64,000 nucleotides of DNA from Mytilus californianus (GCF_021869535.1 NW_026262659.1:3844001-3908000); one strand, 5' to 3'; shown: positions 1 to 11,264, counted from the stretch's first letter. Notes: a model not told the origin generated them from the letters alone. A program made the numbers and translations.

Positions 1-337
1 GTTATTGCTAAATTTATATTCATTATAGGCTCTGCTCAACAGATCAGATGGAGAGTGCTCAAGTCTATACCAGTAAAAAATATTTGTTTAAACAAATCCA
101 AATGTAATGGGTATCTCCCATGATCTGAAAGGACTGCTATGTTTGTTCAGAGTTTAGTAACACCCAAAACAGACATTATGATTGTTCGGTTTGCTAGGCT
201 TTACCTTACTAATGCGGAGATTTATCAAGTTAAGGAAATCATTAATAACATGAAGAAATGTTGTTTGATTTTGTATTGAAATCTTCGCAACTACTACAAA
301 ATGTTGATAATTATCTATATATATATATATATATATA
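1..337. other. non-coding, AT-rich; (TA)n tract at its end
   Basis: I see no gene here. The stretch is AT-rich and ends in a TA dinucleotide microsatellite (about 315-337) that directly abuts the first copy of a 144-bp repeat. The short ORF running from 258 is formed largely by the microsatellite and the repeat and has no protein-like features. Confidence 0.6.
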
Positions 338-481
338 CAAGTCTAAATTGAAAACAACGTTCAAACCTATGAATGCGTTGGATAAAAACCGCAATTTTTA
401 TACGTGTGCATGCAAAACAAATTTCTTGATAGAGGGGTCTAAATACAGCACAAACAACATTTTCCAAAAGACCAAATGAGT
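338..481. repeat. 144-bp repeat, copy 1
   Basis: This block recurs at 877-1020 in the same orientation with, by eye, only two substitutions in 144 bases. Copy 1 is preceded by a (TA)n microsatellite, while copy 2 is followed by one. A core repeat next to a microsatellite recalls the pearl/CvA-type elements of bivalves, but I cannot confirm membership. Confidence 0.85.
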
Positions 482-876
482 GAAAAAGTATATTGTAACA
501 AAACGCATTTGACTAGCAGGTCGAATAACTGATGTTCTTAAACCCTGCTGACTGCCATTGGCGATTGCCAAATAAACGGATCACAAGATGTAACAAAACA
601 GATCTTATTATCAAATTATTACCAAACAGAAAACAATAAACTTGCGGAAAAGATGGTATACCGCAAACATGAGGTGCAAAAATTTGTACACCATATCCGG
701 ATTTCGACAATAAATGTCTCTTCAGTGATGTTAGGAATCGAAACGGTATTTGGAAGGCCATATAATTTACCTCAATTTAGGATAGACTCTTGAATTTTGA
801 AAGAGTCAAAATAGGATGAACGGATCATATAAACCCGATGGCAAATATAATACAAGCCCAAACGAAAAAATATAAA
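482..876. other. spacer between the 144-bp repeats, with a coding-like relic
   Basis: Positions 701-723 carry 23 bases identical to 10,259-10,281. In the same reading frame both give the peptide FDNKCLF, so the two sites are remnants of one dispersed, formerly coding element. The frame here continues to a stop at about 765. I cannot name the protein. Confidence 0.45.
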
Positions 877-1020
877 CAAGTCTAAATTGAAAACAACGTT
901 CAAACCTATGATTGCGTTGGATAAAAACCGCAATTTTTATACGTGTGCATGCAAAACAAATTTCTTGGTAGAGGGGTCTAAATACAGCACAAACAACATT
1001 TTCCAAAAGACCAAATGAGT
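877..1020. repeat. 144-bp repeat, copy 2
   Basis: Near-identical direct copy of 338-481, followed immediately by a (TA)n microsatellite (1021-1042). The two copies lie 539 bp apart. Confidence 0.85.
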
Positions 1021-1277
1021 ATATATATATATATATACATATAAAGTATAAATAGATCAAACTGGTTTGTTTACATTCTTTACACAGGTGAGTGGAGATA
1101 GTGATGTGCTAAATTTGCATATCTACATAAATAGCTAAGTGTTGTAGTACATTGTAAATATATTTATTAAAGATATACAATGTAACGCACATATAAATTT
1201 TTCTATACATTAAAACAAAATTAATTACCTATTCATGTATAACTATATACTAGTTGTTTCATTTTTTTTCTTTGGTT

Positions 1278-1548
1278 TTATTTCCTGTAATTCCGACTCA
1301 GTATAGACTGTGAAGTTGTTATTTCACTGTGCTCAACATGATCACTAATGTTCGTCTCATCCCCACTTTCACTTTTACTTGAATTAGATTGATCATCATT
1401 CTTATTTGTTTCAGTGTCTGATGCTGTCGTACTTGGAGTATGACATTTTTTTGCTTTATGCCTTTCTTTTCCACATCAATTACACACCCAGTTGTTTTTG
1501 GCATTTTTCTTGCTTGTGTCCCTTTTTCAGACATTCAGAATTATTTTC
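1278..1548 (-). pseudogene. CCHC zinc-knuckle (gag-like) pseudogene fragment
   Basis: On the minus strand one frame reads ECLKKGHKQEKC, a partial knuckle with the spacing C-x4-H-x4-C. The next frame reads CN*CGKERHKAKKC, a complete C-x2-C-x4-H-x4-C array apart from a TGA between the first two cysteines. A Ser/Asp/Glu-rich tail then runs to a stop at 1278-1280. Tandem zinc knuckles bind nucleic acid in retroelement Gag proteins and in some cellular ZCCHC proteins. The frame change plus the internal stop show that it is broken. A retroelement gag remnant is more likely than a host gene, but no linked pol is visible. Confidence 0.55.
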
Positions 1549-1716
1549 ACGTGCATAAAATCAAAGAGGACGATCTCTCATTTAGTATGCAACTGTAACT
1601 AAGGACATACATAGAAAATAACGAAAACAAATTTCCATATTAACTTTTTACAAAATTTGATTCTCATAATAGTTGAACATTTGTTGATTTTTTAAACTAA
1701 CCATCACGCGTTATAT

Positions 1717-1831
1717 AGACCATCGCACATCAGCGACGGACCCTCGCAGATCAGCAAACACCCTCGCTCTTCAGCGCAGACCATCGCACTTCAATGTGAC
1801 CATCGCACTTCAGCGTCCCCATCGCACCCCC
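1717..1831. repeat. short degenerate tandem repeat (CCATCGCACTTCAGCG type)
   Basis: About six imperfect units of 19-22 bp built on the motif ACCATCGCACTTCAGCG. It is more GC-rich than its surroundings. The flanking stretches 1,549-1,716 and 1,832-2,529 show no gene, only poly-T and AT-rich sequence. Confidence 0.7.
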
Positions 1832-2529
1832 CGAGTCTTACATATATTTTCTGCACCTTATCACAACCTTAAATTATATTTCTCCGAATGTTCCATGGTT
1901 CCGGTCTATCTGATGGTCTATATAACTTCATTTTTAAATTATTAACATCTAATTCATCAGTAAAATTACGGACAGAGTTACTGCGAAACTACCTAAGTGA
2001 GGGTTAATGTGACAAAGAAAAGTATTTCAAAATAGAATCTGCAAGAGCGCATACTTGTTAATCAGTCTACCCAAATATAAGATACGGAAAAGGTTGAACA
2101 ATATGACTTGTTTCAACTTCACAATCCCGTTCTCTGAGTCTTGTATTCGATTGTGACATTCCTTTGTTTGTGGTGGGGTTAGACGTTCAGAATCTTTATT
2201 TTTTTGTTAAATTTTTCTTTGCGTTTTTTTTTTTTGCTGCAACGACATTTTCTGTTTTTATTAGACTGACAATTTTTTATTTCTCCTAGGTATCTTCTCT
2301 TTTTTTTATGGTACTATTTGTTATTTTTTTTTTCGGCCAGAATTGATATTCCCCCTTCTCAAAATTAAGACAAACGGGAGCATACAGTTTTTGCTTCGTT
2401 CGTGCGTCCGTCCGCCCACCTCTTCGTTCAATACAAATGCGTTCCGAGTGAATTTGGGGTAAATATGTTTACGTTGCAGGTCATTTTTTTCCAAAAAATC
2501 TACTTATTACTTAATTGGAGCGAATATTC

Positions 2530-2642
2530 TACTGATGAAAGACAAAGGATAGGGAAAGATGTTTGAGAATATACGATAAACATGATGATTTCAGCTTGCC
2601 TATTGTAAACTTCATTTCTCTGCAGTATCATACCCTCTGTCT
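2530..2642 (+). pseudogene. PLE-C reverse-transcriptase fragment, left of a nested LINE
   Basis: The forward strand keeps the track of the PLE block that reads KxYDKxDDFxxPIVNF in related copies, with frameshifts. It matches, reverse-complemented, the PLE-C copy at 8.6-9.6 kb as far as the bases ctctgtctat. The homology resumes at 4,366 exactly where it stops here, so this is the left half of a PLE copy split by the LINE. Confidence 0.65.
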
Positions 2643-3329
2643 ATTATCAAAATCAAAATCTCTGTATCAAAATCAATAATTAAAGATTCTCTTACTCATA
2701 TTATAAACCTTAGTTTATGTACATGTATATTTCCTGATATTCTAAAGTATGCAAATGTAACTCCAATTTTCAAAGCCGGTAATAAGGATGATCCTAACAA
2801 TTATCATCCTATCTCAATTTTACCTACAGTGTCCAAGATTTTTGAGAGGACTGTGTTTAAACAATTATATTCATTTTTAACTAAATACAAACTACTAGTA
2901 CAACAACAATCTGGATTTAGAGAAAAACACTCATGCCACACAGCACTTATCAAAATAATTGACAAATGGTTAGAAGAATTTGACAAAGGCAATTTCACTG
3001 CTGTTTTATTTCTACATTTTAAAAAAGCATTTGATACTGTTAACCATAACATCTTATTATCGAAACTTAATTTATATAAATGCGATGATCACTCTGTTAA
3101 GTGGTTTTCGTCCTACCTTTCAAATAGATTGCAAAAGGTTAAAATTGGAACAACTGAATCAGGATACAATAATATAACATTCGGGGTCACACAAGGTTCC
3201 ATATTAGGACCTTTATTATTCTTAATCTATATAAATGATCTCCCATTTACATTAAAACACACAGAGTCTGAATTATATGCTGATGACACAACTTTGCATA
3301 TATCGTCCAAAAATCTATTTCAAACTTAA
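2643..3329 (+). pseudogene. LINE reverse transcriptase, N-terminal part
   Basis: The frame is open from 2643, with no start codon because the element is 5'-truncated, to a TAA at 3327. The RT motifs appear in order: the finger block ANVTPIFKAGN, then SKIFERTVFKQL, QQSGFREKHSC, FKKAFDTVNH (the usual FLD-type Asp before FKKAFD reads as His here), TQGSILGPLLFLIYINDL, and the catalytic ELYADDT. RT copies LINE RNA into DNA at the nicked target. A one-base frameshift near 3,314-3,320 moves the rest of the protein to another frame, so the copy is non-functional. Confidence 0.85.
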
Positions 3330-4033
3330 ACTCTTGTTTAAATAAAGACTTTGAAAACGTAATTGAATGGTGTGCTGAAAACAATGTGATAATAAATAAC
3401 AAAAAGTCCAAATGTATGCTTATGGGATCTGAGAGAAAACTTGAGAATTGTAATGATGTCTTGTGTGTATTATTGCAAAATCAGACTTCATTTGACAATG
3501 TGGAAGTAGAAAAACTTCTTGGTATCCATATTGATAAAAATCTATCATGGTCAATTCACATAGATAAAGTATGTGAGATTTTTTCAAGCAGATTATACCT
3601 GCTAAATAGATTAAAACGATACTTGCCTCGCAAAGGTCTTATCCTTTTTTACAACAGTTATATATTACCAATAATTGATTATTGTTGCACCATATGGGGT
3701 TTTACCGCAAACTGCAACATTGAGCGGATTCATAAGCTGCAAAAGCGCACAGCGAGATTAACTTTGAATAAACCTTTTGATTATCCATCAATATCAATGT
3801 TTAAAGAACTTAATTGGATGACCATTTTTACACGGATAAAATATTTTCAAGCCATTTTAATGTTTAAATGTATGAATGGACTAACGCCAGATTATCTTAC
3901 TAGTAAATTTACTGCGTGCAGTGATCTATATAGTTATTCTCTTAGGTCAACAACATCTGGACATCTTCATTTACCAAGGCCAAAGTCTGAATACTTCAAA
4001 AAGACTTTTCAATATTCTGGTCTAATTATTTGA
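3314..4033 (+). pseudogene. LINE reverse transcriptase, thumb and C-terminal part
   Basis: This continues the RT after the frameshift: SISNLNSCLNKDFENVIEW, then NNKKSKCMLMGS and EKLLGIHIDKNLSWSIHI, which is the strongly conserved thumb region of jockey-like RTs. The C-terminal domain follows, with RIHKLQKRTARL. The frame ends at TGA 4031-4033. The later residues (SLRSTTSGHLHLPRPKSEY) are the usual closing block of these proteins, so the 3' end is nearly complete. Confidence 0.8.
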
Positions 4034-4365
4034 AATAGTTTGCCAAATGTTATAAAGGATTCAAGTCATATCGAAAGCTTTAAGGTGAAATGTGCTAATC
4101 TTTTTTTCACAAAACAAAATGAGTAGACAAACTTTTTTTTTTTTTTTTTTTCTTAGGACATTCTTGCCATGCTAGTTCTACAGTCTGTTTTCATGCTTGT
4201 GTATATAAATTTGTAATTGTGTACATCTCTATTGATTATTGTGTTATATGCATTGATTGTTATATGTATTAATTGTTCATTTTAATGTGTGAAGGCCTCG
4301 TGTGAGATTAACAATTGTATGTTAAATGAGTTACCTTCGTTAAATAAAGAATTTATTATTATTAT

Positions 4366-4880
4366 TATAATAGTATGACATTAATATACATCAATTGATA
4401 CGTTACGCTCATACATGATCTCTTTATATGGACATCATTAACAGATCAAGAGATGTGCTCCTTACGCAAAAACTGCCCCCGAAGAAGACGTAAACCGACA
4501 CTTCAAATATTTCTATTCTCGCCATTTGGATGTTATGTGGATTACGCATTAATTTTCAGATGATCCTTGTCATGTACACGCACACGAGGTTATCCTATGT
4601 GGAAGTTAGAATCACAGCTACAAAAATTGACATTTAAAAATTGAAATTCTCTACGATCTTGGTGTCAAGATGTATCTCTTCATTATGGCTTATCATTTTT
4701 CATAACATTCATACTGGACATGCACTTCTAGACCTGACGGGTTATGAGCCTTCTCGAAATTGTAGAGAGGTGATTGTGACATTGCCGAACTTGTACTCAC
4801 AATGATCAACACGACAGGTTACGAGCCATCCCGAAATGGCATACAGATGACTATAACATCTTGAACAGATTTCAAATACA
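4366..4880 (+). pseudogene. PLE-C fragment, right of the nested LINE
   Basis: Immediately after the LINE tail the sequence resumes PLE homology (the ISQLIRYARAC region and the segment with ctccttacgcaaaaactgc). It matches the reverse complement of about 8,690-8,790. Further on, 4,740-4,870 holds two diverged copies of a motif around GACAGGTTACGAGCC. With 2,530-2,642 this rebuilds the order of one PLE copy. Confidence 0.6.
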
Positions 4881-5460
4881 TTGTCGAAACAGGTCTAGTT
4901 TAAAAGAAAGGGAGTTACAAGTTTCGTTGTTTCTTAATTGCTAACGATAAATTAAAATAATACTTTATAACTTTCGCACGTGTGGAGCGTTTTTCCTGGA
5001 TTAACATGCATCAGAAACGCTCAAACCTAAACATCGTAAAGCCAAGGATCTGTTTAAGTACAAAGACACGCAAGGAGCTTCATTTTGGTAGATACATTTT
5101 GGATTTTAAATATTTTGACCTCAAGCTTCACTAAAAAAAACATTAATTGTCAAAATTCGCATCTGGCACAGAAACGTTGGTACCGTTTATATTATTACTA
5201 CAACTGGGTTGATACCTCTGCTGGTGTACTACGAATAAGAATAAGAATTAGAATATAATATTAATTGATCCAACTAAGGGCGGCATGAAATTTATATACA
5301 CATAACAATACATTATGACTTGGTCAAACATTTTTACATTGAAATGAAATATTAAATGTTCATATGATTGTAAACCTACATACATTTCTTCATCTTATAT
5401 AAATCATGTACATTTTATTTCAAGCAGGACCAAAGACATAAAATCGTTACAATAATCATC
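4881..5460. repeat. R4 interspersed repeat, then unannotated AT-rich DNA
   Basis: Positions 4,960-5,225 contain the R4 block, including GGTTGATACCTCTGCTGG and CGCATCTGGCACAGAAACG. Related but diverged copies lie at 5,985-6,360 and 51,090-51,310. After about 5,260 I see nothing but AT-rich sequence. Confidence 0.5.
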
Positions 5461-5870
5461 GTTAATAAGAATGATAGTAATTCCCGTTTCGTCTAACACC
5501 TAAACATGTAATAATATAATTCCCTAAATACTTTAGGAAAGCCACATTTTCATTCGTAAATAACCAAACAAATTTTGCCTCATTTGAGAGACCTGACAAA
5601 TATTGTTTATCTCTTTTAAAAATATCACTATCACCATTGCATGCTGGATAACTAAAAATAAAATGTTGTTCATTTTCAGCCAAAGTAAGATGTCATTTCT
5701 TACAATGCCTCTGATTTCGAGGTCTTTGAGATCATGAGCACTGATTCTGATTTTAGATATGACACTCCACAATTGATTATCATTTAAAGATAAACAAATG
5801 TCTTTAGAAAAATAAGTTTTTAGTTTAAAATAAGTATCTAATTTACTACTTATTCCCTGAGGGCCAAGTA
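5461..5870 (-). pseudogene. C-terminal remnant of a second LINE
   Basis: The minus strand reads LNDNQLWSVISKIRISAHDLK, then in shifted frames ENEQHFIFSYPAC and SNEAKFVWLFTNENVAFLKYLGNYI. This is the layout of the carboxyl tail of a class of LINE proteins: a KIRISAHxL helix followed by a zinc-binding segment (ENEQHF). At least one frameshift (around 5,680-5,700) breaks it. No RT core is next to it. Confidence 0.6.
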
Positions 5871-7004
5871 AAGGTACTGGCTTAAAAATACGGATATTGT
5901 GTTATTAAAAGTTGTTGTTACAAAATTTTGGAAATTATTTTAGATTAAGGAAAATATCTCCTTCATGCAAAGCTCGGATTCCTATCAAACTGCCGAGTCT
6001 TGTCCATACTTTTTGTTCTTTTTGGTTAAGCTCTTCATTGTAAAGGAACTTTTAAATATTCAAATATTTTGGCCTCCAGCATTACTGATGGGGCATTTAT
6101 TTTCGAAATTCGCATCTGCTGCAGAAAATTTGCTACCGTTAATATTATTTGAACTGAAAGAGACTTAAAAGGAATAGCCTTATGCATCCAAGGTCAACTT
6201 TCGCTGAGGGAGGTGGCTTTCTTATTGATTTTTATCAACGCGGAATTTTTAAATAGTTGTTATAAATCGATTGAGTGCTGCAACATTGGCTACGGATACC
6301 CTCGGGGACTAACCGTCCACCCGCAGCGGTATCCACATAGTGGTAGTGAACTAAAATAACACTTTATAAATTTTGTGCGTTCTTATGGCATTTACAGGCA
6401 ACTTTGCTATTTATAGCTGTAGGGATTTGAAACCTTAGTTTTCTAAATAGTTTTTAATTTATCAACGGATAATTTGAAAACAATGTGTTGTCTTTTTTGA
6501 TAAACTTGGTATTGTCTTCTGCCCCTTGTTTGTTTTGTTATAAGATCAACGAACTGCATATTTACGACTGGGAGCAAACGTTTAGAAATCTAAATATATA
6601 AAACACAAGATTCTTTAAAATAATCGTCACCTAAAGATACAAATCAAATTCTAAGATTTATTTGCAACTTTTGATTTACAAAAAAACTTTAAATACTCAA
6701 ATTATATTCTAGTAGTTTGTCTGGTCAAGAGCAGTTCAGTATATGCGTCTGTTTCATTCGCGACTGTCAATATCAGTACGGCGTTTCATTACCTTATAAC
6801 ATGGAACCGAAAATAAGTCATTCAGCCATTAGTTTATTGTTCATTAATTTAGAATACAACAATAAATATCCTTTAAAATTCAAAATGAAAATAACACTAA
6901 ATATGAGTAAGGTATACTGAACCTAATCTCCTTTTGGTGATGCGAATAATTACAATAGGCTTAAAAATAAAACAAAATAAACAGCATACACACACAACTT
7001 CATG
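5871..7004. repeat. diverged R4 copy, then non-coding DNA
   Basis: Positions 5,985-6,360 match R4 (CATTTATTTTCGAAATTCGC, then GGTATCC blocks). From 6,381 to 7,004 I see no gene; the 67-codon frame at 6,717 has no recognisable features. Confidence 0.45.
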
Positions 7005-7223
7005 TACTGTAAACCAACTTATTTTCGCGGATACTTTATTTCTCGTTTAACCCTTTCTAGTTCAATTCACGGCGATTTAATTTTCGATTTTCAAATATAT
7101 TTGATGTAATTAAATAGGAAAGACCCAAGTTTTACGTATTCGCGGAGATTTATATTCGCGTATTTAATTTCTCGCAAAAGTCGCGAAAATAAATCGCACG
7201 TGAAAATTAGTTGGTTTATAGTA
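7005..7223. mobile_element. MITE with TA target-site duplication
   Basis: The ends are inverted repeats of about 22-24 bp (left CTGTAAACCAACTTATTTTC, right complement CTATAAACCAACTAATTTTC) with a few mismatches. TA dinucleotides flank the element at 7,005-7,006 and 7,222-7,223, giving a 215-bp element. A TA duplication is the signature of Tc1/mariner-type transposition. It has no coding capacity. Confidence 0.85.
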
Positions 7224-7559
7224 GTCTAAACATGTAAAACTGGTCTGAGTAATCACTACGTGGCAGATTGGCAACCACAATGCCAATGCTATGTTTTATT
7301 AGGTATCGTGTGTCTCCATAATGCATGGCCAATTTTCAGCTGCAGTATTATGTGCTTTTAGTTATTTTGCGTCTCTCTCAAGATGTTGTCATACGATCTG
7401 CAAAATCTGCAAATGAAAAACAGTTTTACATCATACAAAATAAATACTTTAGATAATTATGGTTTAAAAAGCGCATAACTTAGAATTGACAAAATGTAGC
7501 TGTCACATTTACAAATGGGTGGATATATAGAACATTTCAAGAAAAACTCATTGTTTGAA
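7224..7559. other. non-coding; possible minus-strand terminal exon near 7,380-7,425
   Basis: The minus strand has a pyrimidine-rich acceptor (tttttcatttgcag) followed by a short frame ending SYDNILRETQNN and a stop. It could end the minus-strand exon series noted at 10.6-16.5 kb, but the phase does not fit cleanly. Treat it as a weak hint only. Confidence 0.2.
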
Positions 7560-9620
7560 AGGTTATACATAAATAAAGGCAACAATAGTATACCGCTGTT
7601 CAATATTCATACATCGATTAAACGAAAACAAATTCGGGTCACAAACCAAAAACCGATGGAAACACATCAAGTATAAGAGGAAAACAACGGAACAACAGAA
7701 GCACTGAACTGCTACAAAAACAAACGCCAACATACATAGAACTGCCACATTCCTGACTTGGTACAAGACGTTTTAAGAAAACATGGTGGGTTGAACCTGG
7801 TTTTATGTCTAGCCAAACCACCCGCTTATATGGCAATGTTAAAAAAAAACGCTAAAATGACAACTTTAAGTGACAGGAATACAGTACAAATAAACGAAAG
7901 AACACTCAGGGCAGGGAAATACATAAATAAATAATATAATAGTACATTACAACATGTAAACCACAGAATAACAACGGACACCTTCCATTAATTTACGACA
8001 GTACACCAATACACCACAATTGAATTATGAAATGTGCGTCACACGAATGTATCAACGCCAGAAAAAGTGACGTCACAGGAAAAATTTCTAAAAATAGAGT
8101 AAAAAATTGGGATTAAGTTTGTAATGGTTTTATTTTATATATTTTCTAACCATTACAAGAATATTAATATAGAATTGTGTTAGTAATGGTGTAATTATTT
8201 GTATTTTCTAACCATGTCGGTTTTTATTCTAAATCAAAACTGTGTAAAAACAAATAAATCCTGTGCATATAGTTGCTTTAAACTAAAAATCATATAAATG
8301 AACTAGCTGATTAATTATCTTAACTTTTACATACATATATAAAATAAAAATAGAATTCAAACCACAAACGATAGGACATAACACATATCCAACCAGACTT
8401 ACAAAAGACATATCATAACTAAATACATGAATGTTAGATGTATAAATACCGAGACACGTCTAATAGCAATGCGAATTTACACTCGGCAAAACAGTCATAT
8501 TCGGGAACAGGTCACGTTCGGTACTTAGCAGACCAGACGACGTAGATGGTAAACCACAATCTAAGACGTGGTAAAAATGTCGTTAGTTAGTTTAGACACA
8601 GACACATCGTATAGATCAACCAATTCGTGATGGTGTCCATAATATTTTCAGACTGTCATTAATCTTTCCTCCTCATATTTCTATTGGAGCAGTTTCTGCG
8701 TAAGGAGAACACTCCTGTATATGAAGTCCGTATAGTGTGAACATGCACGAGCATAATGTATCAACTGAGATATGTAAACACCATACGATGGGCAGAGGGT
8801 ATGTTACTGCTGAAAAATTGATAATTGGGAAGTTGAAATCGTCCCGTTTGTCATAGATTTTAGTGTAAAGTCGTCCATCTATGTCAATATGGAGGAAAAG
8901 ATCAAAGTATGAAGCAATCCTTCTAGTATTAGTAGTATCTTTAATTTCAAGTTCACTGGGATATATGAAATGTAAGTACTGACTGAAATATGAGTTATTC
9001 AGTGTACGGACATCATCAATATATCTGAAAGTAAAATTAAAGAATTTCGCAAGGTGCTTTTTCTTTTTGTCTTTTAGAATTTTCTGAATGAATTCTGCTT
9101 CATACGAGCACGAAAACAATTTGTCCCATTAAAATACCGACTGTCTGTTGAAATATCAATCCTCCAAACACTAGAAATATATTGTCGATCAAAAAGTCCA
9201 GCATTTTGATAATATCATCTTCAGTATATTTTTTAATAGAATCGTTGTGGTTCTTCACAAAATAAGAATTATTATAACCTAAAACAAGAAATTTATATGT
9301 ACGATTCCCAGTTGTAAAAAAAAAAAACTCTGTTTAATGAGCATGGGGAATAGTAGTGTAAAGTGTAGAAAAATCAAAAGTTTTAATGTTGCTAATTGCA
9401 GAGATTGTGATCTAAGATTTAGCATTAGATCTTTAGAATTTTTAAGAATCCACATCTGATTGACACCACTGTTCAAATATATCTAATTACAATATTTTTA
9501 AAGGCCATCTTTTACTGTAGAAAGAATATTCGTCAGCACTTAAGAAAGATGTTTAGTTAAACATCTTGATGATCCAGCTATTAATCGTTCTTTATAAGGA
9601 GGTTTGTGAACATGACGTGT
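7560..9620 (-). mobile_element. decayed Penelope-like element (PLE-C)
   Basis: Read on the minus strand from about 9,610 down, the parts are a segment like KPPYKERLIAGSS, then NQMWILKNSKDLMLNL, then the RT core FRYIDDVRTLNNSYFSQYLHFIYPSELEIKD, the YDKRDDFNFPIINF block, and a C-terminal region with DLYGVSV-like residues. A 3' tail of about 0.6 kb (7,600-8,000) resembles the PLE-B tail. PLEs are retroelements whose RT is related to telomerase RT. Several frameshifts and stops show this copy is dead, and I see no GIY-YIG nuclease. Confidence 0.75.
8673..9119 (-). pseudogene. PLE-C reverse transcriptase core fragment
   Basis: This is the longest open piece of the PLE-C RT (148 codons). It contains the catalytic palm motif FRYIDDV and the conserved ELEIKDTTNT and YDKRDDFNFPI segments. 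The RT N-terminal part lies upstream in other frames (9,120-9,610), and the thumb/C-terminal part continues below 8,672 after a break near TAPIEI. Confidence 0.75.
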
Positions 9621-10040
9621 TCTAAAAAGGTGCTAAAATCCATATGTGCATATGTTTACACCTTCTGAAAATATGGCAAAAAGGTAACTGACAATAATTT
9701 TATCAAATAAATGAATTAAAAGAAGCTCCATCCACAGCAAGTGAAAAAATCGTAACAATATGCAACCAAATTACCTGTGTATTATGTTGCGATATTGTTT
9801 ACTTGCTCATAAGGTATATACAGTAACAAAGCACCGAGGTAATAGTGGTTTGCTTATAGTAGTTTTATTTTGGTAGATAATTTTCAAATGAATAACCATT
9901 CTACCGTATTGGCTTTCGTTAATTTTGAATCAATACAATCTCCAAGACTATTTATCTTTTTTTTTCGAGCTAGTCAATTATAACTCTAGTATAGCTTTGT
10001 CAGATCCAATATCATAGGTTAAGGCACAACAAGTTAGCAA
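9621..10040. other. non-coding
   Basis: No gene, repeat or structured signal recognised. Confidence 0.5.
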
Positions 10041-10355
10041 AATGAATCCGATTCTCGTGACTAGTCAACGGTGAAAGGTGAGCCGGTATTTCGACCGGAT
10101 AACTTTTGTTGGAAACTACCACAAACAACAAAAAATACGAATTTACCGCTTCATAAGCCCTTACTTGACAACGCTATTGTCCATAGTTCATATTTTGCAA
10201 TAAATAATAACATTTATGATGTCATTAAAGGTACCAATTTTACTCCTCCCGAATCGCATTTCGACAATAAATGTCTCTTCTGTGGTGTTCGATGCCAAAC
10301 TTTTGAAAAACCAAAACTTTTACAAACGTTAGCTGATCAACCCAAAAAGGTTTGA
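10041..10355 (+). pseudogene. coding-like fragment of an unrecognised dispersed element
   Basis: An open frame runs to a stop at 10,353-10,355 and contains HFDNKCLFCGVRCQ, with a CxxC pair. The preceding MNPILVTSQ lies in another frame before a stop. The peptide FDNKCLF and 23 identical bases recur at 701-723, so this looks like a scattered repeat-derived protein rather than a host gene. I cannot name a family. Confidence 0.4.
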
Positions 10356-10550
10356 AGTATAACCAAATCCGGACAAGTTAAATTTAAATTCATACAAACG
10401 CAGGAAACAATGATCCCGCCAGCTTGTAGTCAGTTTGTGTTTTTGTTTTTGTTTGTAGTTTACCTTTCCTTTTGTCGAGATACTTCATATTCCAAAGGAA
10501 CTTTTGTTTTTTTTTTCTTTCAATCAAATACAAGTATAAAATAAACATAC

Positions 10551-10577
10551 CGTTTTGCCATGCACATAAAGCAACAC
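10551..10577 (-). CDS. candidate 27-nt micro-exon
   Basis: On the minus strand a good acceptor (atttcttttcag) is followed by 27 nt and a consensus donor (GTATGT). The exon is open, and in phase 0 it reads VLLYVHGKT. It could belong with the minus-strand candidates at 14,496-14,501 and 16,427-16,478, whose phases are compatible (0 to 0). The evidence is splice signals only, so a chance match remains possible. Confidence 0.35.
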
Positions 10578-11264
10578 CTGAAAAGAAATGATAATGCAAT
10601 TTCATTTTGATTCGATTTAGAAATACATTTTTGTAGAAGTTTAAACAATTTTACAATATAAGAATGTTGTTCACTAATTCTCTTATTCACGGAAAGAATT
10701 GTTCGAATACGTATTTTGTTACATTTGTGGTTCAAACGAGAAAATATATTTCAAATAAAAAGAAGGAAAACGAACAGTTCTTTTTTTCTTGTCGAGTTAA
10801 AGGAAAATATACAGATAAATAAAATATCATTCTGAATAAAACATTGCTCATATCAATTTAAAAAAAAATTCGTACTAGTAAAAATTAAAAAAAGCATATA
10901 TTATTGAAGAATTTCACAGAAATACAGATGCAGCATCTGAATCAAAATAAATATTCTTTCATAAGCCTTAGATATTACTGTTGGAGTTTTTATTATTTAA
11001 AATATATTTTTGATATCTTATTAATCTGAAACATATGCCTGTATCCGCTTTTTTTAACAGTGTTTAACATATGTTCAAACCTTGCAAATCGATTAAAAAG
11101 AGACAGATCAAGGAAATTAACAAATTAAAAATCCGTAAAAAATATCTTTAAATTAAGGGAGTTCTCTGATTTAAAATAATTTGAATAAAAGGAGATTTTA
11201 GTATAAGTCAATACGACACAACCCTTTGACAAAATATAGATGCAATCAGAAGACAAACAATCTT
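10578..11264. other. non-coding, AT-rich
   Basis: Nothing recognised; poly-A and poly-T tracts only. Confidence 0.5.

Larger units (their letters stand above)
2643..4371 (+). mobile_element. 5'-truncated non-LTR retrotransposon (LINE)
   Basis: The element begins inside the reverse transcriptase and runs to a short ATT-repeat tail (about 4,350-4,370) preceded by AATAAA. That structure is typical of target-primed, 5'-truncated LINE insertions. It covers the two coding pieces listed next. The RT is jockey/CR1/L2-like in style; I do not assign a clade. The surrounding DNA is a PLE copy, so this is a nested insertion. Confidence 0.85.

Noticed and set aside
8391..8397. ACTTAC on the plus strand as a minus-strand splice donor
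   Set aside because: It lies inside the decayed PLE-C 3' region with no exon-like sequence next to it.
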